From the NCBI GenBank assembly GCA_947165725.1, contig CAMVBL010000064.1, positions 1 to 6,132 on the forward strand: a stretch of 6,132 nucleotides of DNA. Direction: 5' to 3'. Origin of the DNA: an uncultured Caryophanales bacterium (GTDB lineage: Bacteria; Bacillota_I; Bacilli_A; RFN20; CAG-826). Made by a program: the position numbers and the translations under genes. Shown in pieces: positions 1-4,654 of this stretch; position 1 is the first letter of the stretch; every line of letters starts with the position of its first letter. Below the pieces are notes generated by a model, which ran no database searches, was not told the origin of the DNA, and saw nothing but the letters and a program-made list of their open reading frames with translations.

Positions 1-1334
1 GTAGCTATATCTCTTCAAGCAATAAAGAAAATGTTAGATCTGATATCCAAGCGGCCTATTTTGGCACTAACGAACAAACAGGTTGGAGAAGTGTTAAAAC
101 ATTCTATGAAGAAGAAAGCCATGGTGCTTTAACATTCACTGGCACAGTTTCTGAATGGTATTCATGTGGCCAAGCTTCTTCTTACTACGATACAAGTTCA
201 TCACGCACCGCATCCTTAGTTACAACTGCTTCAAATTGGTATTTCTCTAATCACAGCAGTGATAGTAGAACTAACTACGATAAAGACGGTGATGGTTATC
301 TTGATAGTGTCATGCTCATTTATGGCGCTCCTGACTATGGCTCATTAGATGATGAAAACCGTGATAACTTATGGGCATATTGCTATTGGATTCAAGATGA
401 AAGTGTGAAGAGTGTTTCAAGTCCAGGTGCAAACGTCTTCTTCTGGGCTAGCTATGACTTCATGTACAGTAGTTCCAAAGCCTATCAACGTACTGGAAAG
501 AGTAATTATGGTGGTGGCGATACCACATATTGTTCACTTGATACTCATACATATATCCATGAAATGGGTCACGTCTTTGGCTTAGAAGACTATTATGATT
601 ATTCTGGCCAATATAATCCTGCCGCTGGTTTCTCTATGCAAGATAATAACGTTGGCTCTCATGACCCATTTAGTTCATATGCTTTAGGCTGGGGTAAAGC
701 CTATATTCCAACAGAAACAACCACAATTAATTTAAAGCCATTCCAAGATACAGGCGAAATGATTCTTCTTTCACCAAATCCGGATAGTAATAATTCTCCA
801 TTCGCAGAATACTTACTTTTAGAATATTACACACCAACTGGCCTCAATAAATTTGATAGTGATCACCAATACCGTCAAGGCTATTCATACCCACAAGGAC
901 CAAACATCCGTGGTATTAGGGTATGGCACGTTGATGCTCGCTTAGCAAAAGTCACTTCTAATGGGTATTCTTATTCATATGATCTTACTTCAAATCCACC
1001 AAGCAAATATAATAAAGTAACAATGGCGATGAGCAATTCTTATCAAGGTGGAAATCTTGGTTCTGATACTGACTATTTATCTCCACTTGGAAGTAGCTAC
1101 TATAACATGAACATTTTGCAGCTCATTAGAAACGATAACAGTGCAACCTACAAACCGACACAGAACTTTAAGTCCACTGACGTTTATAGAAGTGGTAGTT
1201 CATTCACTATGAATCAAGTCAAAAACCAATTTGTTAAAACTGGTAAACTCAATTCCAATGTTGACCTTGGTTTCTCATTTACTGTTAACGCATTAGATGA
1301 ATACGGCGCAACAATTACGGTTACTAAATTATAA
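1..1334 (+). CDS. M6 family (immune inhibitor A-like) zinc metalloprotease, 5' partial
   Basis: The reading frame is open from the window edge (first full codon at 3) to TAA at 1332-1334, giving 443 visible residues; the true start is outside. The catalytic motif HEMGHVFGLED at 558-590 fits the M6 signature HExxHxxGxxD: two zinc histidines, the catalytic glutamate and a third acidic ligand. Upstream, DKDGDGYLD at 279-305 is the Asp/Gly-rich stretch that precedes the core strand in M6 peptidases and resembles a calcium loop. After the active site come a Met-containing segment (FSMQDNN) and the RGIRVWHVD strand near 908-935, both usual in this family. The family is secreted and cleaves extracellular proteins; the signal peptide would lie upstream of the window. 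The C-terminus is a short beta-rich tail ending ITVTKL, with no LPxTG, transmembrane anchor or repeat domain, so a freely secreted enzyme is likely. No terminator is evident before the tRNA array. Confidence 0.9.
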   Translation, partial: SYISSSNKENVRSDIQAAYFGTNEQTGWRSVKTFYEEESHGALTFTGTVSEWYSCGQASSYYDTSSSRTASLVTTASNWYFSNHSSDSRTNYDKDGDGYLDSVMLIYGAPDYGSLDDENRDNLWAYCYWIQDESVKSVSSPGANVFFWASYDFMYSSSKAYQRTGKSNYGGGDTTYCSLDTHTYIHEMGHVFGLEDYYDYSGQYNPAAGFSMQDNNVGSHDPFSSYALGWGKAYIPTETTTINLKPFQDTGEMILLSPNPDSNNSPFAEYLLLEYYTPTGLNKFDSDHQYRQGYSYPQGPNIRGIRVWHVDARLAKVTSNGYSYSYDLTSNPPSKYNKVTMAMSNSYQGGNLGSDTDYLSPLGSSYYNMNILQLIRNDNSATYKPTQNFKSTDVYRSGSSFTMNQVKNQFVKTGKLNSNVDLGFSFTVNALDEYGATITVTKL

Positions 1335-1339
1335 TTTAC

Positions 1340-1368
1340 TTGATAAGTCGCAATAAAATTGCTAATGT
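1340..1368 (+). promoter_or_regulatory. Candidate promoter for the tRNA-Ala/FakA-like/tRNA array
   Basis: A -35-like TTGATA (1340-1345) is followed after 17 bp by TAATGT (1363-1368), and a TG pair at 1360-1361 makes the latter an extended -10. Transcription would start near 1375, about 17 bases before tRNA-Ala. The -10 hexamer itself matches the consensus poorly (3 of 6), so this call rests on the -35, the spacing and the extended TG. It begins 6 bases after the protease stop codon. A short hairpin sequence, GCAAT-AAA-ATTGC (1350-1362), fills much of the spacer. Confidence 0.45.
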
Positions 1369-1374
1369 ATTTAA

Positions 1375-1389
1375 TGCTGTTTAACAGCA
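1375..1389 (+). repeat. 15-bp palindrome abutting tRNA-Ala
   Basis: TGCTGTT, T, AACAGCA is a perfect inverted repeat centred on 1382, ending two bases before the tRNA. As RNA it can form a 5-bp stem (TGCTG/CAGCA) with a 5-base loop. ATTGCT at 1358-1363 can also pair with AGCAAT at 1386-1391, so two structures compete. No T-run follows, so it is not an intrinsic terminator for the protease gene. It may be a pre-tRNA leader hairpin or a binding site; the function is unknown. Confidence 0.35.
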
Positions 1390-1391
1390 AT

Positions 1392-1467
1392 GGGTCCGTA
1401 GCTCACCTGGGAGAGCGCCTGATTTGCATTCAGGAGGTAGCGAGTTCGATTCGCGTCGGATCCACCA
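1392..1467 (+). tRNA. tRNA-Ala (anticodon TGC)
   Basis: The cloverleaf is 76 nt including the encoded CCA. The 7-bp acceptor stem (1392-1398 with 1457-1463) contains G3-T70, the classic alanine identity wobble pair. The D stem is GCTC/GAGC. The anticodon stem is CCTGA/TCAGG with loop TTTGCAT, so the anticodon is TGC at 1425-1427. The T loop is TTCGATT (1445-1451). One oddity: the T stem GCGAG/CGCGT has an A-G mismatch at its second-innermost pair (1443 with 1453) and a G-T pair at its outer end. The discriminator is A. Confidence 0.96.
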
Positions 1468-1476
1468 ATTTGTTTA

Positions 1477-1493
1477 TAATCACTCTGTGATTA
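1477..1493. repeat. 17-bp inverted repeat upstream of the FakA-like gene
   Basis: TAATCAC, TCT, GTGATTA is a perfect 7-bp inverted repeat with a 3-base centre, between tRNA-Ala and the ribosome binding site of the small gene. A weak promoter could overlap it (TTGTTT at 1470-1475 as -35 and TAAATA at 1492-1497 as -10, 16 bp apart); the palindrome would then sit in the spacer like an operator. Alternatively it is a small RNA hairpin separating tRNA-Ala from the mRNA and guiding processing. It has no T-run and is not a terminator. Confidence 0.4.
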
Positions 1494-1520
1494 AATATAA
1501 AACATAGGGAGGTAATACTC

Positions 1521-1772
1521 ATGTTACAATACCGTTATGACACTCAATTATTAATTGAAGGTAAAGGCCTTGATGAAGATGAAATCACTGATTGGATTTT
1601 AGAAAACATGAAAGGCGATTCCCTTATCTGTGTTGGTGATGATGAAATGATTAAAATCCATTTCCACACAAATGAACCATGGGATTTACTCTCACATTGT
1701 GCCACTTTAGGCGAAATCTTCGATATCGTTGTCGAAGACATGGATCGTCAATCAAGAGGTTTAAAGGGCTAA
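1521..1772 (+). CDS. Stand-alone FakA middle-domain-like small protein (DAK-phosphatase-like family)
   Basis: This 83-residue protein starts at an ATG preceded at 7 bases by a strong ribosome binding site, AGGGAGGT (1506-1513). Residues 1-75 follow the segment that joins the kinase and DegV-like domains of fatty-acid kinase FakA: YxYxTQ, then GDSLICVGDDEMIKIHFHTN, then LGEIFDIVVEDM, then RQ. In FakA the HxH pair and a cysteine in the YCTE motif are reported to bind zinc. Here HFHT is kept, but the cysteine position is aspartate (YRYDTQ). No kinase (DhaL-like) domain and no FakB/DegV-like domain is present, so it cannot be a fatty-acid kinase alone. From memory, similar short proteins labelled 'kinase to dihydroxyacetone kinase' occur in Clostridia and relatives, so the length is probably native. 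It is sandwiched between tRNA genes (22 bp before the next) and probably shares their transcript. The function is unknown; a regulatory, metal-binding or dimerisation role is a guess. Confidence 0.85.
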   Translation: MLQYRYDTQLLIEGKGLDEDEITDWILENMKGDSLICVGDDEMIKIHFHTNEPWDLLSHCATLGEIFDIVVEDMDRQSRGLKG

Positions 1773-1794
1773 TCCTTAAAACTTCGACGCACAT

Positions 1795-1871
1795 GGACCA
1801 TTAACTCAATCGGTTAGAGTGGACGGCCCATAACCGTTATGTTCCGGGTTCAAGTCCTGGATGGTCCACCA
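1795..1871 (+). tRNA. tRNA-Ile2 (anticodon CAT, read as lysidine-modified), with C33
   Basis: The cloverleaf is 77 nt with encoded CCA: acceptor GGACCAT/ATGGTCC, D stem ACTC/GAGT, anticodon stem GACGG/CCGTT, T stem CCGGG/CCTGG. The anticodon at 1829-1831 is CAT, so the gene could be called Met. It matches my memory of the Bacillus tRNA-Ile2 better: a GGACC start, the GACGG anticodon stem, loop ending CATAA and discriminator A. It also has the C4-G69 and C5-G68 pairs reported as TilS recognition features. The G1-C72 pair argues against bacterial initiator tRNA. TilS would convert C34 to lysidine so that it reads ATA codons. The loop reads CCCATAA, so position 33 (1828) is C in place of the nearly invariant T. 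Confidence 0.85.
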
Positions 1872-1874
1872 TAA

Positions 1875-1965
1875 GGAGAATTACCCAAGCGGTTGAAGGG
1901 GTCGGTCTTGAAAACCGATAGAGGATGCAAGTCCTGCTAGGGTTCGAATCCCTAATTCTCCGCCA
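1875..1965 (+). tRNA. tRNA-Ser (anticodon TGA)
   Basis: This class II tRNA is 91 nt with encoded CCA and starts only 3 bases after tRNA-Ile2. The acceptor stem is GGAGAAT/ATTCTCC with discriminator G, as expected for serine. The anticodon stem is TCGGT/ACCGA with loop CTTGAAA and anticodon TGA at 1909-1911. The long variable arm (about 1919-1937) contains the AGGA/TCCT stem typical of tRNA-Ser. The T arm TAGGG-TTCGAAT-CCCTA is perfect. Confidence 0.97.
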
Positions 1966-1975
1966 TTAGATTAAT

Positions 1976-2009
1976 ACACGCAATGAAATGCGTGTTTTTT
2001 CTTTTCTTT
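1976..2009 (+). terminator. Intrinsic terminator of the tRNA array
   Basis: A perfect 7-bp stem ACACGCA/TGCGTGT (1976-1982 with 1989-1995) and a 6-base loop are followed by an almost unbroken T tract (1995-2009, interrupted by two C). It lies 10 bases after the tRNA-Ser CCA and closes the array. It also separates the array from the GNAT gene. Confidence 0.9.
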
Positions 2010-2020
2010 ATTTAATAAAG

Positions 2021-2029
2021 TGCTATGAT
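2021..2029 (+). promoter_or_regulatory. Extended -10 promoter element of the GNAT-mntP unit
   Basis: TGC followed by TATGAT (2024-2029) is an extended -10 matching TATAAT at 5 of 6 positions. No good -35 lies 16-18 bp upstream, where the T-rich tail of the preceding terminator sits. Transcription would start near 2036, only a few bases before the preferred ATG at 2040, giving a leaderless or nearly leaderless mRNA. This agrees with the lack of a ribosome binding site there. Confidence 0.5.
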
Positions 2030-2039
2030 AGTGGCTATT

Positions 2040-2564
2040 ATGAAAGTTAAATTAATCAAACTCACTAAAGAATATGAGAAACAACTCGGTGAAATGATTG
2101 ATGAATGGAAACTTGATCAACAAGTCAATCACACTGATGGTTCACCTTGGGTAATCTTTAAAAACGATTATCGTGATTTTGATTATTATCTAGAACATTT
2201 AGAAACTAAAGATACTTCACAAGGCTTTGTTCCTGATTCTGTTTTCTTCTTATTGGATGAAGAAAGAAATAGATTAGTGGGCGCTGTTAACATCCGTCAT
2301 TATTTAAATGAACACCTACTCAACTATGGTGGCCATATTGGGGACGGGGTTAGACCTAGCGAAAGAAGAAAAGGCTACGCTACTGAGATGATTAGATTAG
2401 CCTTAATTGAATGTAAGAAACTCGGTATTGATAGAGTTTTAATATGCTGTAACTCTGATAACATTGGTTCAAAGAAATCCATCATTAAAAATGGTGGTGT
2501 CTTAGAAAATATCGTGATGGAAGATAATAAACCAATGGAAAGATATTGGATTGATATTAAGTAA
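2040..2564 (+). CDS. GNAT family N-acetyltransferase
   Basis: This 174-residue protein would transfer an acetyl group from acetyl-CoA to an unknown amine. The GNAT core is clear: a beta strand RLVGAVNIRHYLNE, then GGHIGDGVRPSERRKGYAT with the pyrophosphate-binding loop RRKGYA at residues 109-114, a helix, then VLICCNSDN and the terminal NGG...RYWI segment. The RHYLNE, GVRPSERRKGYA and NGG blocks resemble the predicted acetyltransferase group COG3981 as I remember it. An in-frame ATG at 2025 and GTG at 2031 would add five or three residues (MIVAI), but the ATG at 2025 falls inside the candidate -10 box. MKVKLIKL at 2040 is the more family-like start, so I chose 2040. Neither start has a convincing Shine-Dalgarno. 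The stop lies one base before the mntP ATG, so the two are probably co-transcribed. The substrate cannot be told from sequence. Confidence 0.88.
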   Translation: MKVKLIKLTKEYEKQLGEMIDEWKLDQQVNHTDGSPWVIFKNDYRDFDYYLEHLETKDTSQGFVPDSVFFLLDEERNRLVGAVNIRHYLNEHLLNYGGHIGDGVRPSERRKGYATEMIRLALIECKKLGIDRVLICCNSDNIGSKKSIIKNGGVLENIVMEDNKPMERYWIDIK

Positions 2565-2565
2565 T

Positions 2566-3186
2566 ATGACTTGGCAAATATTATTAGCAATTTTCTTTTT
2601 AGGCTTAGGTTTAGCAATGGATGCTTTTTCTGTGGCCTTAACTGATGGCTTAACATATACCGATATTAACAAAAAGAAATCATTCTTTATTGCAGGAACC
2701 TTTGGTTTCATGCAAGCTTTAATGCCTTTAATCGGCTTTTGGCTTGTTGAAATCATTGAAAGAATAGCAGGAGGCCTCGCTGGTGAACATGCTGGTCAAA
2801 TCGCCTCAATCGTAGTGAAATGGGCGGCCTTTGGTTTATTACTCCTTATCGGCGGTAAGATGCTCATTGAATCCATTATTGAATTAAGAAAACAACCAGA
2901 GGAAAAGACTTCAAAGAAGTTCTCTTTTAAAGAAGTCATATTCTATGGCTTTGTGACTGCGATTGATGCTTGCGCTGCTGGTGTGACGTTACACGCAGGC
3001 TTATCAAATATAGCGACAGTGTGGTTACATGCTGTAATCATTTTAACGGTCACATTTATTATGTCTTTAATCGGCCTATTCTTAGGCAAACAAATAATGA
3101 AATTACTGAAAGGTAAATATGAAATCGCCGGTATTATCGGCGGTATCATTCTTATTGCTCTTGCAGTATTTGTGGTTCTCTTCTAA
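2566..3186 (+). CDS. mntP: Manganese efflux pump MntP
   Basis: This 206-residue inner-membrane protein of about six membrane segments should export Mn2+ and protect against manganese excess. It has the two-repeat MntP (DUF204/YebN) layout. The first repeat carries GLAMDAFSVALTDG with Asp19 in helix 1; the second carries TAIDACAAGVTLHAG with Asp134. These matched membrane aspartates are the hallmark of the family. A charged cytoplasmic loop (about residues 108-124, RKQPEEKTSKK) joins the halves. The ATG at 2566 follows the GNAT stop with a 1-base gap and has no strong ribosome binding site, so translational coupling is likely. A TTG at 2551 would add five residues overlapping the GNAT end and is less likely. 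No manganese riboswitch can fit upstream because the gene is internal to the unit. Its last 35 bases overlap the convergent MATE gene. Confidence 0.93.
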   Translation: MTWQILLAIFFLGLGLAMDAFSVALTDGLTYTDINKKKSFFIAGTFGFMQALMPLIGFWLVEIIERIAGGLAGEHAGQIASIVVKWAAFGLLLLIGGKMLIESIIELRKQPEEKTSKKFSFKEVIFYGFVTAIDACAAGVTLHAGLSNIATVWLHAVIILTVTFIMSLIGLFLGKQIMKLLKGKYEIAGIIGGIILIALAVFVVLF

Positions 3187-4576
3187 TAGAATCATCAAGT
3201 TTTCTTAAATCTTTAGGAAGAGTAATTAATATTGCAATCGTGTTACATATCGTGGCTAATACCCAAGTAATTGGGAATAGAGCGTAGAGCCAGAAGACTG
3301 TATGGAACATTTCAACATCGTTGAAAACGGTTAATATCAACAATATTCTTAAACCAGTGCAGAACACAAGTGTGGTAATCATTGGGAAAGTTGATCTTTT
3401 CATGCCACGTAATATCGAAGCGGTAAGGCCCATCGCAAAGTCAAAGAAATATAGATAACCCATTAAGCCAAGTCGTGTGTAACCTGCATCAATAGATTCT
3501 TGATTATCCACGAATAATGATAGAAGCGGTTTATGTAATAATAGAGTTATAAGAGCGATAAGTAAGCAACATATCGTACCCCAAGCTAAACCATAGAAAA
3601 TACTCTTCTTAATATTCTCTTTTTTCTTGGCCCCGATATTGGCAGCGATATAAGTCATAGTGGATACTGCGATTGCGTCACAAACCGCATGGAAATAGCC
3701 TTCAATATTACTCGCGGCATTAGCCCCGTTTTCTAAATTAACATTACCTGGGTCAATCGTATATAAAGATGATTGAATAAAGACGTTTGGTAAAGAAAAG
3801 AAGAAACCTTGTAGACCCGCTGGTAAACCAATCTTAAGTACTTCTAAAAGTACTGGTCCATCGATTTTAAAAAACTTTGCTTTTAAACTAACATAGTTAC
3901 GCTTGCCTTTAATTAAAACAAAAACACAAATAATCGCAGATATCGCTTCCGCAATAATCGTGGCTAAAGCCACACCCGCGACACCCATTTTCATTGGGAA
4001 AACAAATAAGCAGTCAAATCCAACATTAATAATGCCCGCTATTAATAATGCTAAGAAAGGTGAAACTGAATCACCTTGCGCTCTTAATAACTGCGCTGCA
4101 TAGTTATAAACCATTAAAAATGGTAGACCACAGAAATATATCTTTAAATATAAAGCCGCTTTAGCAAAATAGTGGGCTTCAGTACCCATTAACTCTAATA
4201 AGTTATCACTAACAAAGAAACCTAAAACACCGACAAAGAAACCGGATATTACCGCAAAAACAAGTGAGGAGTGTAGTACTTTGCTCGCTTTTTTATGATC
4301 GCCAGCACCCTTAGCTTCTGATAAAACAACGTTCGCACCAAGAGAGACACCAACAAACACAACGATAATCAAATTGATAAGCGCAGTGTTAGAAGCAATC
4401 GCCCCCATTGATTCCGCTGAATCACCATAGTGGATGGTTGTTAAATCAATCGTAGTGTATAACAACTGCATCATAGTGGTAAGCATCGCTGGAATAGCAA
4501 AAAGAATTATCTTAATGAAGATATTTCCTGTTGTCATATCGCGTGGTTTAAAGATGTGAGCAATTTTTTTCAGCAT
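3152..4576 (-). CDS. MATE family multidrug efflux transporter
   Basis: This 474-residue protein has about twelve hydrophobic segments in two halves, the usual size and layout of the MATE family, which exports drugs or metabolites in exchange for Na+ or H+. The N-terminal half shows the typical GNIFIKIILFAIPAMLTTMMQ helix, the LLYTTIDLTTI segment and VGVSLGANVVLSEAKGAGD. The LLRAQGD loop near 4070 is also a MATE signature, and the second half repeats the pattern from LLEVLKIGLPAGLQGF. The substrate is unknown. I chose ATG 4576: a TTG-initiated extension to 4645 would begin inside the terminator of the upstream gene and across this gene's promoter. No Shine-Dalgarno precedes the ATG, and TATAAT lies 7 bases before it. 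The stop lies inside the convergent mntP, and no terminator is visible for either. Confidence 0.92.
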   Translation of the reverse strand: MLKKIAHIFKPRDMTTGNIFIKIILFAIPAMLTTMMQLLYTTIDLTTIHYGDSAESMGAIASNTALINLIIVVFVGVSLGANVVLSEAKGAGDHKKASKVLHSSLVFAVISGFFVGVLGFFVSDNLLELMGTEAHYFAKAALYLKIYFCGLPFLMVYNYAAQLLRAQGDSVSPFLALLIAGIINVGFDCLFVFPMKMGVAGVALATIIAEAISAIICVFVLIKGKRNYVSLKAKFFKIDGPVLLEVLKIGLPAGLQGFFFSLPNVFIQSSLYTIDPGNVNLENGANAASNIEGYFHAVCDAIAVSTMTYIAANIGAKKKENIKKSIFYGLAWGTICCLLIALITLLLHKPLLSLFVDNQESIDAGYTRLGLMGYLYFFDFAMGLTASILRGMKRSTFPMITTLVFCTGLRILLILTVFNDVEMFHTVFWLYALFPITWVLATICNTIAILITLPKDLRKLDDSIRREPQILQEQ

Positions 4577-4583
4577 GGCAAAA

Positions 4584-4611
4584 ATTATATGCTTAATAAA
4601 TATTAAAGCAA
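4584..4611 (-). promoter_or_regulatory. Promoter of the MATE gene, leaderless arrangement
   Basis: On the minus strand a perfect -10 TATAAT (4589-4584) is preceded after 16 bp by TTGCTT (4611-4606), a partial -35. Seven bases (TTTTGCC) separate the -10 from the ATG at 4576, so the expected transcription start coincides with the A of the start codon. This fixes the start of the MATE gene and implies an mRNA without a 5' leader. Confidence 0.7.
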
Positions 4612-4624
4612 GTAATTTGCACCA

Positions 4625-4653
4625 AGAAAAAAGAGAAATAAACAATTCTCTTT
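4625..4653 (-). terminator. Intrinsic terminator after the cotH-like gene
   Basis: On the minus strand AAAGAGAA (4653-4646) pairs with TTCTCTTT (4637-4630) around an 8-base loop. A T tract (TTTCTT at 4629-4624, continuous with the stem's last T residues) follows directly. The stem is AT-rich but perfect, and it begins one base after the TAG stop of the cotH-like gene (4657-4655). It isolates that gene from MATE and shows that the region 4577-4654 is intergenic. Confidence 0.8.
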
Positions 4654-4654
4654 C

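Noticed and set aside
1544..1741. Minus-strand open frame opposite the FakA-like gene
   Set aside because: It is a shadow of a well-supported gene, with no ribosome binding site and low-complexity serine-rich sequence.
1795..1871. Calling the CAT-anticodon tRNA elongator or initiator Met
   Set aside because: The stems and the end of the anticodon loop fit tRNA-Ile2, and G1-C72 does not suit a bacterial initiator. Met cannot be fully excluded without isotype scoring.
1870..2030. Possible integration site of a mobile element at the tRNA genes
   Set aside because: I see no repeated tRNA 3' end, integrase or composition change in the window.
2551..2565. TTG start for MntP
   Set aside because: The ATG at 2566 gives a family-like N-terminus and a typical coupled arrangement; the extra five residues add nothing recognisable.
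2010..2566. yybP-ykoY manganese riboswitch upstream of mntP
   Set aside because: The sequence before mntP is coding for the acetyltransferase, and only about 30 bases lie between the previous terminator and that gene.
2375..2756. Two minus-strand open frames opposite the GNAT/mntP junction
   Set aside because: They overlap each other and two well-supported genes, and show no recognisable motif.
3126..3142. CGCCG/CGGCG hairpin as a MATE terminator
   Set aside because: The stem is only 5 bp, no T tract follows on either strand, and the sequence encodes the conserved glycine-rich end of MntP.
2943..3149. Minus-strand open frame opposite mntP
   Set aside because: It is an antisense shadow of the MntP second repeat with no motif of its own.
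3903..4103. Plus-strand open frame opposite the MATE gene
   Set aside because: It is an antisense shadow of a membrane protein, with no start signal or motif.
4577..4645. A TTG-initiated N-terminal extension of the MATE protein
   Set aside because: It would begin inside the loop of the terminator of the cotH-like gene and run across the MATE promoter. The added residues do not resemble a MATE N-terminus.
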